Shown in pieces: positions 43,581-52,752 of a DNA stretch of 64,000 nucleotides (positions are counted from its first letter, which is position 1; each line of letters opens with the position of its first letter). This DNA comes from a halophilic archaeon SHRA6 (GTDB lineage: Archaea > Halobacteriota > Halobacteria > Halobacteriales > Haloferacaceae): positions 620,001 to 684,000 of the forward strand of contig SOPS01000004.1 of the NCBI GenBank assembly GCA_005239175.1, written 5' to 3'. The translations under genes and the position numbers were made by a program. The notes below the pieces were generated by a model. It saw only the letters and a list, made by a program, of their open reading frames with translations. It was not told where the DNA came from and searched no databases.

Positions 43581-44219
43581 TCAGCGCTCGAATTCTGGTT
43601 CTCGCTCACGATTGGCTTCCTCGCGATCGGTCTCGGGAGTCGTATCGTCAGCTCCCCCATCGGCGGACTCATTTCGGCGTTGTTCAGCGTTAGCTCGTCG
43701 AGCGGCTTTGAGCTCTCGGTCGATGTCGTCGCCTTCGATCGCGTCTAACGATTCGACGGTGACGACATTGCCGCCACCCGGATCGACGACCATGACCTCA
43801 GTGCCTTTGGGGATTTCGCCGTCCATCGATCGAGCGGAGTAAAATGGATTGAATCCGCCACCGCGCAGCTTGATCTGGCCTTCCGAGGGGGTGACCCGCT
43901 CTGTGACCCGTCCAGTCTTCCCGCGGAGGGATTTCGAGTCTTTGGTCTGTGGCTGGCCTTTGCCGCCGTAGAGGTCCAACTCGTGGTAGCCGTAGAAGGC
44001 GATCGCCCCAAAGAGCAACACAAAAATCCCGAGGATAAACGGACTTGCGAGCGGACCAAGCGCAAGTCCAACGAGTCCAGCGCCGAGGAGTGCGATTCCG
44101 ACGACAATGAAGTTTGCCCCCGGAGCGATCGCCTCCGCCAGCGAAATGAGTAACCCCGCTGTGATTAATAAAAGCGGGATGGAGTCCGTGAAGGCGTTAA
44201 TCAAAAGCGGGCTGACCAT
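43581..44219 (-). CDS. NfeD-family membrane protein
   Basis: A 212-residue protein with about four N-terminal membrane helices (LLITAGLLISLAEAI, then VVGIALLGAGLVGLALGPLASPFILGIFVLLFGAIAFYGY) and a C-terminal OB-like NfeD domain (SLRGKTGRVTERVTPSEGQIKLRGGGFNPFYSARSMDGEIPKGTEVMVVDPGGGNVVTVESL). An acidic tail ends the protein. It lies 73 bases upstream of the stomatin gene and is expected to bind it. It lacks the ClpP-like protease domain of long NfeD. Confidence 0.88.
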   Translation of the reverse strand: MVSPLLINAFTDSIPLLLITAGLLISLAEAIAPGANFIVVGIALLGAGLVGLALGPLASPFILGIFVLLFGAIAFYGYHELDLYGGKGQPQTKDSKSLRGKTGRVTERVTPSEGQIKLRGGGFNPFYSARSMDGEIPKGTEVMVVDPGGGNVVTVESLDAIEGDDIDRELKAARRANAEQRRNESADGGADDTTPETDREEANREREPEFER

Positions 44220-44280
44220 AGTTAACCTACGTGACGAGTACGAATAACAGTTGTTGGTGACGCCAGCCGAAGCCGACCAC

Positions 44281-44682
44281 TTAGACCGCCGTGAGGATAA
44301 CGACGACAGTCAACGCGACCCCGAGCACAACAAACGCCGCGTTCTCCAGAGAGATCTGCTCGGGAACGATCGGCATCGCTTCTGGAGCATCGAGAGCGTC
44401 CTCGTCGGTTGGTGGTTCATCAGCAGGGCTCACGCTCTTTTCGAAGCTCACATCGTCCCCGTCGTCGAACCTCGCGTTGTCCCCGTCGTCGAACCTCGCG
44501 TTGTCCCCGTCGTCGAACCTCGCGTTGTCCCCGTCGCCGAGCCTCGCGTTGTCCCCGTCGTCGAACCTCGCGTTGTCCGCTTCGGTGGCTCTCACGTCGT
44601 CCACTTGATTGAACGGCACGTCGTTTTCGTCTTCAATCGCAGTGGAGTGATCGTCCGGACGATCGCGATCGGATTCTCGCAT
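44281..44682 (-). CDS. acidic repeat protein with C-terminal membrane anchor (DUF7312-like)
   Basis: A 133-residue protein. Residues 36-75 are five 8-residue repeats, DNARFDDG with one DNARLGDG variant, followed by a Pro/Asp-rich linker and a single C-terminal helix (ISLENAAFVVLGVALTVVVILTAV). The tail-anchored layout and its place directly upstream of NfeD and stomatin suggest a membrane scaffold partner. The helix region recalls haloarchaeal DUF7312 from memory. Extension upstream of ATG 44682 is rejected as its composition is not halophilic (Cys, Lys, Trp). Confidence 0.7.
   Translation of the reverse strand: MRESDRDRPDDHSTAIEDENDVPFNQVDDVRATEADNARFDDGDNARLGDGDNARFDDGDNARFDDGDNARFDDGDDVSFEKSVSPADEPPTDEDALDAPEAMPIVPEQISLENAAFVVLGVALTVVVILTAV
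44458..44577. repeat. five-copy in-frame 24-bp minisatellite
   Basis: Five exact-length 24-bp units occupy 120 bases and encode the octapeptide repeat. Four units are identical or near-identical in DNA; the second from the 5' end of the gene carries changes giving LG. Copy number is likely to vary between strains. Confidence 0.9.
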
Positions 44683-44758
44683 TACCCAATATACGGGGTG
44701 AAGCCGCAAATGCGTGTCGACGGCACAGCGCAGACAAATTTGTGGTACAGCCGTCTCA

Positions 44759-46513
44759 CTATCGATGCCGTGCGCCGGGAGTGACGTTGCCTTCGTAGAC
44801 GACGCCCCGTTCAGCGTCGAGGGTAATTGTCGTACCGTCGGCAACTTCCTCGGGGATCGATGCGCCGCTGACCATCGGAATGCCCAGTTCCCGGGCAACG
44901 ACCGCCGGATAGCCTGTCATTCCTCCGCGGGCATCGACAATGCCAGCGAGCTTCGACACGTCGCCGCTGAATTCGCCGTCGAACTCGGCTGGCAGGACCA
45001 GAATATCGCCCTCCTCGATCCCGCTCATATCGCCGTCTGTGCTGCGTGCGATCTGTCCAGAGATACGGCCGCCGGTAACCTGTTTGCCCGTGGCGATCGT
45101 CTCGGCGGCAACGTGGACTTTCAGCATGTTCGTCGCGTTCGAGCCCTCTAACTCGGTCATCATGCCTGAAAGGACGACGATCGTGTCGCCGCTTTCGGCG
45201 GCACCCGAAGAAAGCGCGGCCGCAACACCGTCGTCGAGAATGTCATCGAGCGTTTCGCTGTACTGAGAGAGTTTCGGGTGAACGCCCCACGATAGCGCGA
45301 GTTGTCGGCGAACCCGATCGTCTGGCGTGGTTGCGATGATCGGCACGCCTGGACGGAATTTCGCGGTGCGACGAGCCGTGTATCCCGATTCGGAGGCGGC
45401 GACGACCGCTGAGGCACTGATGTCGCGAGCAAGATAGCGCGCCGATCGCGCCAGCGCCTCTGTGCGGGACTGCTCGCTGGCGGCTGGGACGCGCTGTTCG
45501 ACCGTTTCGTCGTATTCCGCGCTGGATTCGACCTGCCGAACGATATTCGCCATGGTCTCGACGACCCGCACAGGGTGTGTGCCGATCGCAGTCTCTCCGG
45601 AAAGCATCACCGCGTCCGTCCCGTCCAACACAGCATTGGCTACGTCGGATGCCTCAGCACGCGTTGGTCGACGCGATCGAACCATAGAGTCGAGCATCTC
45701 CGTGGCCGTGATAACCGGCACCCCATCGGCGACACATTTGTTGATAATTCGTTTCTGGATGATCGGCACGTCTTCGAGCGGACACTCGACGCCGAGATCC
45801 CCGCGAGCGACCATCACGCCATCCGCCGCATCGATGATTTCGTCAAGGTTTTCAACCGCACCCGCGCGCTCAATCTTCGCTACGACCGGGATGTCCGCGC
45901 CAAATTCTTCCAGCTGATCGGCGATCGCGTACAAGTCCTCAGCGTCGCGGACAAAACTGGCAGCGACGAAATCCGCATTTTTTTCCGCAGCAAGTTCGAG
46001 TTCGGCGAGATCCTCATCGGTAATAAGCTCAATGTCGAGATCGACACCAGGGACATTCACGCCTTTTCGGCTCGAGAGCTGTCCGCCAGAGTCGATCTCC
46101 GCGAACACTGACTCGCCCTCGACTCGGGTGACAGCCGCTTCGATACGGCCGTCGTCGAGTAAGATTGTATCGCCGGGCTCGGCTGAGGCGATCGAAATCG
46201 TCAATCCGACCCGCTTTGGAGTTGCGTTCTCACCGACGAGGAACTCAACAACGGTACCTGGTTCGAGCTGGATCGGCTCGTCGATCTCGGCGGTTCTGAC
46301 TTCCGGTCCCTTCAGATCAACCATGACCGCAAGCGGCTCTTCAATCGCCGCATCGACCGCCCGCGCACGATCGATCACGTCGGCTCTGTGCGCCGTCGTT
46401 CCGTGGCTCGCGTTGAGCCGAACCACAGACATCCCCGCGTCGGCCAGCCTCCTGATCGTGGCCCGATCGTCGGAAGCAGGACCGATCGTACAGACGATTT
46501 TCGCATTGCGCAT
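44759..46513 (-). CDS. pyk: pyruvate kinase with C-terminal PEP-utiliser-like domain
   Basis: A 584-residue glycolytic enzyme (PEP + ADP to pyruvate + ATP). The start MRNAKIVCTIGPAS is typical; KIERAGAVENLDEIIDAADGVMVARGDLGVE has the catalytic Lys and Mg ligands, and MLDSMVRSRRPTRAEASDVANAVLDGTDAVMLSGETAIG follows. After the allosteric domain an extra 100 residues form a swivelling PEP-utiliser-type domain (GDILVLPAEFDGEF...GGMTGYPAVVARELGIPMV), in which the usual His is Tyr. An upstream start (12 codons) is rejected. A 29-bp repeat array lies 62 bases upstream. Confidence 0.95.
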   Translation of the reverse strand: MRNAKIVCTIGPASDDRATIRRLADAGMSVVRLNASHGTTAHRADVIDRARAVDAAIEEPLAVMVDLKGPEVRTAEIDEPIQLEPGTVVEFLVGENATPKRVGLTISIASAEPGDTILLDDGRIEAAVTRVEGESVFAEIDSGGQLSSRKGVNVPGVDLDIELITDEDLAELELAAEKNADFVAASFVRDAEDLYAIADQLEEFGADIPVVAKIERAGAVENLDEIIDAADGVMVARGDLGVECPLEDVPIIQKRIINKCVADGVPVITATEMLDSMVRSRRPTRAEASDVANAVLDGTDAVMLSGETAIGTHPVRVVETMANIVRQVESSAEYDETVEQRVPAASEQSRTEALARSARYLARDISASAVVAASESGYTARRTAKFRPGVPIIATTPDDRVRRQLALSWGVHPKLSQYSETLDDILDDGVAAALSSGAAESGDTIVVLSGMMTELEGSNATNMLKVHVAAETIATGKQVTGGRISGQIARSTDGDMSGIEEGDILVLPAEFDGEFSGDVSKLAGIVDARGGMTGYPAVVARELGIPMVSGASIPEEVADGTTITLDAERGVVYEGNVTPGARHR

Positions 46514-46574
46514 GCTCGCGCTTGGACGGACTGACGCAAAAAGCCCCACGATAGACTCGAAACCGCGTAAACGT

Positions 46575-46661
46575 TCGTTCGGGATTGGATGCGCGCATCA
46601 TCAAGAGATGAGCGTGGATGCACGAATCCCTGAGAGATGAGCGTGGATGCACGAATCCCTG
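46575..46661. repeat. three-copy direct-repeat array, 29-bp period, upstream of pyk
   Basis: Units 46604-46632 and 46633-46661 are identical. A degenerate unit at 46575-46603 keeps GGATGC in phase at 46587 (versus 46616 and 46645). The array lies between the 3' end of the DoxX gene and the start of pyk on the same strand and contains no spacer. Confidence 0.75.
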
Positions 46662-46725
46662 AGAATTGTCTCAAAAGGTCTGTCTATCACAATAAAATAG
46701 TGGTCGAAAACAGAGACAGAACGGC

Positions 46726-47307
46726 CTATCCCATGAAGAAGCGCAGCCACGGGTTGTTCCGAACAATTTCGCTCTCTTCGAGGATCCCATCCAGACCGAG
46801 AATCCGCCCAGCACCCCACGCGCCGAGGCCGAACAGCAATAGCAGGTACACGAACGAGCTGTCAACGAAGTAGCCGTGGGCAACCGGGAATCCCGCGGCC
46901 AGCCCACCCTGCCAGGCAGCCGTCCAGAAGAACAGCATCATGAGGCCACCCATCATGGCAGCAAATCGGAAGAACACGCCGAACAGCAGCGCAAGTCCGA
47001 TCAGGATCTGCCCGAAGACGACAAGTGGATCAATGATTCCAGGGAACTGTCCGAAGAATAAGAACAGTTCTCTGAGCGGGTTCGCCTCGGCAATGGCGTT
47101 GTTCAGGAAGCCTACCGAAGACCACGCAAGTGGATCGCCGAAGCCGCCCTCAGAGAGCTTTTCGAGCCCTGCCTGCAAGAACACCCACGCCATCACGATC
47201 CGTAATCCGACCATCGAGTACGCGACCCAGGTCTCAGAGTAGTTGAACTCGACCTCGCGGCCGAACAGTTCCGATCGAAGGGTTTGTTCGCTTGGTTGTG
47301 TCGACAT
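46726..47307 (-). CDS. DoxX-family membrane protein
   Basis: A 193-residue protein with four membrane helices of the DoxX/DoxD fold. The characteristic first helix is VGLRIVMAWVFLQAGLEKL; a later segment is FGQILIGLALLFGVFFRFAAMMGGLMMLFFW. Characterised relatives are quinone-linked thiosulfate oxidoreductase parts or act in redox stress. No DoxA or sulfur genes are adjacent. The start MSTQPSEQTLRSELFG is chosen over one nine codons earlier. Confidence 0.85.
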   Translation of the reverse strand: MSTQPSEQTLRSELFGREVEFNYSETWVAYSMVGLRIVMAWVFLQAGLEKLSEGGFGDPLAWSSVGFLNNAIAEANPLRELFLFFGQFPGIIDPLVVFGQILIGLALLFGVFFRFAAMMGGLMMLFFWTAAWQGGLAAGFPVAHGYFVDSSFVYLLLLFGLGAWGAGRILGLDGILEESEIVRNNPWLRFFMG

Positions 47308-47348
47308 GATTGAATTTTTCCTCCACATGCCCAATCACAACCAAAATT

Positions 47349-47359
47349 CTTATATATGT
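47349..47359 (-). promoter_or_regulatory. TATA box of the DoxX gene
   Basis: The minus-strand element ACATATATAAG is 42-52 bases upstream of the ATG at 47307, in an AT-rich stretch. It is the closest match to a full consensus TATA box seen here. Confidence 0.6.
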
Positions 47360-47402
47360 CGTAGGGTTCTCGGGGTTTTAGAATCGTCCTAGTCGGCCGT
47401 TA

Positions 47403-49532
47403 CTACCGGATCTTTGTGCCAGGAGCCGCATCGCCGTGGGTGGTGAGGATGTCTGCCTCCTCACCCGCCGCCAGCAGCATGCCGTTGGACTCCACGCCGA
47501 AGAGCTCGGCCTTTTCGAGATTGGTGACGATCACCACCCGCGTACCCTGTAGTGATTCGAGGTCGTGTAGCTGCTTGATCCCGGCGACGATCTGTCTGGT
47601 CTCGAGACCGATATCGACCTCGAGTTTCGCGAGTTTGTCTGCGCCCTCGATCCCCGCTGCAGATACGATTTCCCCGACTCGAATGTCGAGGTCCTGGAAT
47701 TCTTCGAAGCTAATGCGATCTGTGGTCAGTGGTTCAATGTCGTCCATATCTGTCGCGCCTGTGGTCTCAGTCTCTTCGTCCTGTGCATCGGCTGTGTCGT
47801 CAGTCGTGTCGTCGGTTGCTTCCGCAACGCGTGCCTCGAGCTTCTCGTTGAGTTCTTCGACGCGTTCGTCGGGGATCTTCTCGAAGAGTTCCTCGGGCTC
47901 GTCGAACGATCGGGCCGGCGGATCCAACGCTTCGTCGACGGTCACGTCATGAACCGAGCCGTCTTCGCCGAGCTGCGCCCACAGCGCCGCACACCGATCG
48001 GGTGCGATGGGCACAAAGAGGATGGCGATCGCCTTTGCGATCTGGACGCAATCAAAGATCACCTGCGCGGCCTGTGCTGGATCGTCGTCGGTGAGCTTCC
48101 AGGGCTCGTTGCGCTGGATGTACTCATTGCCGAAGCTCGCAAGCCGAACCGCCGCGTTGCCCGCATCGCGGATCGAGTAGTCGTTGACCCCTGCGGTGAA
48201 CGCCTCGATCGCCTCCTCGATGCGCGATTCGACCTCTGGGGAGACCGACGCGTCGGGCGTGCCGCCGTAGTTCCGGTGGGCGAAAAGCAGCGATCGGTAC
48301 AGGAAGTTCCCAACCGTCCCGACGAGTTCATTGTTCACGCGATCGCGGAACTTCTCCCAGGAGAAGTCGACGTCCTGTTGGAAGCCGCCGTTCGTGGCGA
48401 GATAATACCGTAGGAGGTCCGGATGAAAGCCCTCGTCGAGGTACTCTTCGGCCCACACCGCGCGGTTGCGGCTCGTCGAAAAGCCCTTGCCACCGAGCGT
48501 CACGAACCCCGACGCCATCACGGCGCGTGGTTCAGTGTAGCCCGCGCCACGCAACATCGCGGGCCAGAAGATCGTGTGGTGTTGGATGATGTCGCGGCCG
48601 ATGACGTGGACAATCTCGCCGTCGCCGCGCCAGGTCTCCTCCCAGTCGTAGACGTCTGGACCAACCCGATCGGTGTACTGTTTCGTCGAGGAAATGTACT
48701 CGATCGGGGCATCAACCCACACGTAGAGCACGAGGTCGCTCGATTCGTCGCTCGCACCGTCAGGAGATGATTCATCCCCAACCTCTGCGCCAGGGTAGTC
48801 AATCCCCCAGTCCATGTCCCGGGTGATACACCAGTCTTTGAGCCCTGACTCGATCCACTCTCGCGGCTGGTTTCGGGCGTTCGAGGTTCCTTCGAGCCCG
48901 TCAAGGAAGTCGCTGAGATAGTCTGAAAACGCTGAGACTTCGAAGAACTTGTGGGTTCGCTCGCGGTATTCGGCGGGGTTACCCGAGATCGCCGAGACCG
49001 GATCCTCGATCTCGCCAGGTTCGAGGTGACGTTGACACCCCTCGTCGCACTCGTCTCCGCGGGCGTGTTCTCCACAGTACGGACAGGTCCCCTCGACGTA
49101 CCGATCGGGGAGGTACTGGTCATCGATCGGATCGTAGGCGACCATGATCTGTTTTTCGTAGACGTAGCCCTCTTTTTCGAGGGCTCGGACGATCGATCGA
49201 GTGATCGCCGTGTTTGTCTCGTCGTGGGTGTGGCCGTAGTTGTCAAACTCGACGTTGAACTTCGGGAACGTCTCTTTGTAGATCTCGTGCCACTCCAGTG
49301 CGAACGATTCGGGGGAGACGCCTTCGGATTCGGCGTTGACCGCGACCGGCGTCCCGTGCATGTCCGAACCGGAGACGAAGGCGGTTTGTTGCCCGAGCGT
49401 TTCGAGCGCTCGCGAAAAGACATCGCCGCCGACGTACGTCCGGAGGTGGCCGACATGCAGGTCGCCGTTTGCGTAGGGCAACCCACAGGTCACCACTGCA
49501 GGCGCGTCGGTTGGAAATTCCTCGTGGCTCAT
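47403..49532 (-). CDS. metG: methionyl-tRNA synthetase with C-terminal tRNA-binding domain
   Basis: A 709-residue class I synthetase. The HIGH-like motif is GDLHVGHLRTY; the KMSKS equivalent is GKGFSTSRNR. A zinc knuckle CPYCGEHARGDECDEGC lies in the CP region. The anticodon-binding helical domain follows. After an acidic linker the last 110 residues (ISFEEFQDLDIRVGEIVSAAG...ETRQIVAGIKQLHD) form a Trbp111/EMAP-II-like OB fold. The start MSHEEFPTDAPAVVTCGLPYANG agrees with the family; 58 upstream codons in frame are rejected. Confidence 0.96.
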   Translation of the reverse strand: MSHEEFPTDAPAVVTCGLPYANGDLHVGHLRTYVGGDVFSRALETLGQQTAFVSGSDMHGTPVAVNAESEGVSPESFALEWHEIYKETFPKFNVEFDNYGHTHDETNTAITRSIVRALEKEGYVYEKQIMVAYDPIDDQYLPDRYVEGTCPYCGEHARGDECDEGCQRHLEPGEIEDPVSAISGNPAEYRERTHKFFEVSAFSDYLSDFLDGLEGTSNARNQPREWIESGLKDWCITRDMDWGIDYPGAEVGDESSPDGASDESSDLVLYVWVDAPIEYISSTKQYTDRVGPDVYDWEETWRGDGEIVHVIGRDIIQHHTIFWPAMLRGAGYTEPRAVMASGFVTLGGKGFSTSRNRAVWAEEYLDEGFHPDLLRYYLATNGGFQQDVDFSWEKFRDRVNNELVGTVGNFLYRSLLFAHRNYGGTPDASVSPEVESRIEEAIEAFTAGVNDYSIRDAGNAAVRLASFGNEYIQRNEPWKLTDDDPAQAAQVIFDCVQIAKAIAILFVPIAPDRCAALWAQLGEDGSVHDVTVDEALDPPARSFDEPEELFEKIPDERVEELNEKLEARVAEATDDTTDDTADAQDEETETTGATDMDDIEPLTTDRISFEEFQDLDIRVGEIVSAAGIEGADKLAKLEVDIGLETRQIVAGIKQLHDLESLQGTRVVIVTNLEKAELFGVESNGMLLAAGEEADILTTHGDAAPGTKIR

Positions 49533-49558
49533 CTGTCCTAAGCTACGCCACGAGGAGC

Positions 49559-49567
49559 ATCTAAAAC
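49559..49567 (-). promoter_or_regulatory. TATA-like element of metG
   Basis: The minus-strand sequence GTTTTAGAT lies 27-35 bases upstream of the metG ATG at 49532 and back to back with the promoter of the divergent histidine kinase gene. Confidence 0.45.
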
Positions 49568-49592
49568 CCGCGGATTCGATCGCAGAGCAGGA

Positions 49593-49599
49593 TTTAATA
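49593..49599 (+). promoter_or_regulatory. TATA box of the histidine kinase gene
   Basis: TTTAATA lies 24-30 bases before the ATG at 49623, so the kinase mRNA is probably leaderless. Confidence 0.55.
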
Positions 49600-49622
49600 C
49601 GCACAGTTTGGTACTTGAGGTA

Positions 49623-51545
49623 ATGTCGGATCGCGAACTGAAAGATCAGTCGCCGCCCGATCCCCACAACAATACACCCGAGATCGACGGCGCATTCTTC
49701 ACCCACTCGCCAGATCCGGCCGTTCGGTATATTTTCAGCAACGGTGAGCCGATCGTCAGCGCGGTGAACCCGGCGTTCGAGTCAGTATTTGGGATAGCCG
49801 CAGATACGATCATCGGGCAATCGCTCAACGAGCGGGTCGTCTCGGCGGATGGTGAGGATCCGACAGCAGCACGCAAAACGCAGATTCGAGCGGGCGAGTC
49901 GATCGACACAACAGTCAGCCGACAAACCACAGACGGCGATCAATATTTCCGGCTTCGGACGTTCGAACTGCCCGGAACAGATCCGACGCAGTGGTGTGCA
50001 GTGTATACCGAAACGACCCAGGAGACTGCCCGAGAGCGTCGGCTCAAGCGCTACGAGCAGCTCGTAGAGTCTGTCGGGGACCCGATGTACGTGCTCTCAG
50101 CGGAGGGCGTAATCGAACGGGTAAATCGTGCGATGGTCGAGTCTCTTGGGATCGATCGCGCTGAAATCGTCGGGAAGCGACCGGAAGCGTTCCTCACTGA
50201 CGACAGCGTCGAGCGCGCCGTCGAGACGCTCCGAGAAATCGAAGCAGATCCAGAACGCAAACACGGCCGCTTCGAGATGACTGTCGAACACGACGGAGAG
50301 ATGGTCATCATCGGCGAAGCAAACGTGACTGTGCTCACAGACGAAAGAGGCGAGTCGATCGGGTCAGTTGGCGTGGTTCGGGATATCACCGATCGATCGC
50401 GGTACGAACAGACCTTCGAGACGCTCCAGCGGACGACCCGATCGCTTTTGGCGTCAAAGACGACCGAACAGACGGTCCAGACCGTTGTCGAGGCAACCGA
50501 ATCGGTACTCGAGTCGGCATTTGTTACGCTACTGTCGTACGACGAAGCGGCTGAGCGACTCGAACCGATCGCGCTGTCGACAGAGCTGACAGAACTCTAT
50601 GAGATGACCGAATCGCGGCTGAGCTTCGACGCCGGTGAGGGACTCACTGGAGCGGCGTTTGTGGCAGGCGAGCCGCGGTACTACCCCGACATCACTGTGG
50701 AACCACAGCTGTCGAGAGAGAACCCAAAGCTACGGAGTGTACTCTTGCATCCGCTCGGAACCCACGGCCTCTTGCTGATCGGATCCGAGACCGTCGACGC
50801 CTTCGATCAGATCGATCGCGACTTCGCCGAGATCCTCGCTGCGACGACTGAGGCGGCGCTCGACGGCGCCGCCCACCACGACGCGCTCAAAGAGCGAGAA
50901 CAAGAGCTTCAGCGACAAAACGATCGGCTCGAAACCTTTGCCAGTGTTGTCTCCCACGATCTGCGGAATCCGATTAACGTCGCACAGGGGTACATTGATC
51001 TCTTGGAGACGGAGATTGACGATGATGACGCGCTCGGGTATCTCCACCGAACGACAGACGCACTCGATCGGATGGAGACGCTGATTAAAAATCTCCTCTC
51101 GCTGGCACGAGAGGGAACGGCTGTCGAAAATCCGGTCCCGATCGCGATCGATTCGGTCGCTGCTGATGCGTGGGCCAACACTGCTCCCGAAACGGCAACC
51201 GTGAACACTGATGTCGACCTGATCGTCGATGGCGAGCGTAGCCGGCTCCAACAGCTGTTCGAGAATCTGTTTTCGAACGCCGTCGAACACGCCGGCGAAA
51301 GTGTCACTGTTACTGTTGGGCCAATTGCCGACGGAGACGAACAGGGATTTTATGTCGAAGACGACGGCCCGGGTGTCGATCCAGACATTGCCGAGTCAGT
51401 GTTCGAATGGGGCGTAACGAGCGACGCCGACGGAACCGGGCTCGGACTTGCGATCGTCGCCGAGATTGCCGACGCTCACGGGTGGGAAGTCAGCCTCAAG
51501 CCCGACGGCGGTGCCCGATTCGAGTTCCGCTGGTCGGCTCCGTAG
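49623..51545 (+). CDS. PAS-PAS-GAF sensor histidine kinase
   Basis: A 640-residue kinase without clear membrane segments. Residues 30-130 and 145-265 are PAS domains (second: LVESVGDPMYVLSAEGVIERVNRAM, ending SIGSVGVVRDITDR). A GAF domain follows at about 290-410. The H-box is FASVVSHDLRNPINVAQGYIDLLE, and the ATPase has ENLFSNAVEHAG (N box), VEDDGPGVDPD (G1) and GTGLGLAIVAEIADAHGWEV (G2). No response regulator gene is adjacent, as is common in haloarchaea. The signal is presumably intracellular (light, redox or a small molecule); this is inference. Confidence 0.93.
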   Translation: MSDRELKDQSPPDPHNNTPEIDGAFFTHSPDPAVRYIFSNGEPIVSAVNPAFESVFGIAADTIIGQSLNERVVSADGEDPTAARKTQIRAGESIDTTVSRQTTDGDQYFRLRTFELPGTDPTQWCAVYTETTQETARERRLKRYEQLVESVGDPMYVLSAEGVIERVNRAMVESLGIDRAEIVGKRPEAFLTDDSVERAVETLREIEADPERKHGRFEMTVEHDGEMVIIGEANVTVLTDERGESIGSVGVVRDITDRSRYEQTFETLQRTTRSLLASKTTEQTVQTVVEATESVLESAFVTLLSYDEAAERLEPIALSTELTELYEMTESRLSFDAGEGLTGAAFVAGEPRYYPDITVEPQLSRENPKLRSVLLHPLGTHGLLLIGSETVDAFDQIDRDFAEILAATTEAALDGAAHHDALKEREQELQRQNDRLETFASVVSHDLRNPINVAQGYIDLLETEIDDDDALGYLHRTTDALDRMETLIKNLLSLAREGTAVENPVPIAIDSVAADAWANTAPETATVNTDVDLIVDGERSRLQQLFENLFSNAVEHAGESVTVTVGPIADGDEQGFYVEDDGPGVDPDIAESVFEWGVTSDADGTGLGLAIVAEIADAHGWEVSLKPDGGARFEFRWSAP

Positions 51546-51586
51546 CCGGAGGGACGGCCGACGATCGTCGCTTTGTACCCCAGCAC

Positions 51587-52645
51587 TCACCGAAGCCGAT
51601 CGAGATCCGTGAGGAACGCGTCGATCGTCTCCTGGGTGACGTGGGGCATACAGACGATACGAAGGTCTCCTGTCGCCGTCGTTGCGATCCGCCAGCCAGT
51701 CTCCCGCAGCGACAAAAAGAGCGATCGCGGAATCGATGCAGTGACGAGCGGCAGATGCGGCTCGACTGTGTCGAAGCCGCGATCCTCAAGCGCGCAGGCG
51801 AGCCGTTCGGCGATCGCCATCGTCCGCTCGTACGTCTCGCGGTAGCCTTCGGACCACAGCGCCTCCATCGCCGCAACCGCACTCGCGACCCCTGCACCGC
51901 TTCGGGTTCCGGTGAGAGACGCCTGCGTGGTTGACTCGAGATATGGCGTTTCGGTCGCAAGCGCGTCCAACAACGAGCGATCGCGGACGAGCAACCCACC
52001 CGCAGGCACGACTGCCTGCCCGAACTTGTGGGGGTCGATCGTCATCGAGTCGATCGGCGCGTCGGCAAAGCTCCACGCAAAGGGGGCAAACGGCAACACG
52101 AATCCGCCCCAGGCGGCATCGACGTGCATGCGTGCCCCCGCATCGTGGGCGAGCTCGCAGAGTTCGACAATAGGATCCACCCTGCCGTGCTCAGTTGTGC
52201 CAGCAATACCGACGACGAGCGCAGTGTTTGTATCGATCGCCGCGGCGGTTGCGCCGATATCTGCCCGGTACGTCTCGTCGACCGGCACTGTCCGAAGTTC
52301 GACAGCAAGCACCTCTGCTGCTTTGGTGAAGCTGAAGTGTGCCGTTTCGGGGACGACGACGTTGGGGGTGGTCGAGGAGTGGCTGTTTCGGGCTGCCCGA
52401 ACTGCCTGAATGTTCGATTCGGTGCCGCCACTCGTGATGTAGCCGTCGACTGATTGGTCTCCGACCACGCTTCCGAGCAGCGAGACAGCTTGTTCTTCCA
52501 GTTTGGCGATCGACTGATACGTCTCAGGGTCGCCGGGATTGCTCGCATAGAAGTCGGCAGCAGCCGCCCGCGCGGCCGGGTGCGGTTGGGTGCACATCGA
52601 CGAGAGCACTCGATCGAACGATTGCGGACGCGGCTGCCGGTGCAT
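51587..52645 (-). CDS. mfnA: PLP-dependent L-aspartate/L-tyrosine decarboxylase
   Basis: A 352-residue group II decarboxylase. The PLP Lys is in [32 protein letters not shown] contains the Asp that contacts the pyridine nitrogen, and [22 protein letters not shown] the stacking His. In methanogens MfnA makes tyramine for methanofuran; haloarchaea lack that cofactor and the enzyme is thought to make beta-alanine from aspartate for CoA. Hence aspartate decarboxylase is the more likely role here. Confidence 0.92.
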   Translation of the reverse strand: MHRQPRPQSFDRVLSSMCTQPHPAARAAAADFYASNPGDPETYQSIAKLEEQAVSLLGSVVGDQSVDGYITSGGTESNIQAVRAARNSHSSTTPNVVVPETAHFSFTKAAEVLAVELRTVPVDETYRADIGATAAAIDTNTALVVGIAGTTEHGRVDPIVELCELAHDAGARMHVDAAWGGFVLPFAPFAWSFADAPIDSMTIDPHKFGQAVVPAGGLLVRDRSLLDALATETPYLESTTQASLTGTRSGAGVASAVAAMEALWSEGYRETYERTMAIAERLACALEDRGFDTVEPHLPLVTASIPRSLFLSLRETGWRIATTATGDLRIVCMPHVTQETIDAFLTDLDRLR

Positions 52646-52752
52646 CGCTCGTCGCTACGCCAACGGCTGGTATAGCCATTCCGTTATAGTGTGAATCGAT
52701 CCGAGGAGGAACGAATTTTGTGCGGCCCACGTCGACTGGTTCGTCGATATCC

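Noticed and set aside
44251-44784. 177-codon plus-strand frame with VVPVVEPR repeats
   Set aside because: The repeats are the complement of the DNARFDDG minisatellite; no support for coding on this strand.
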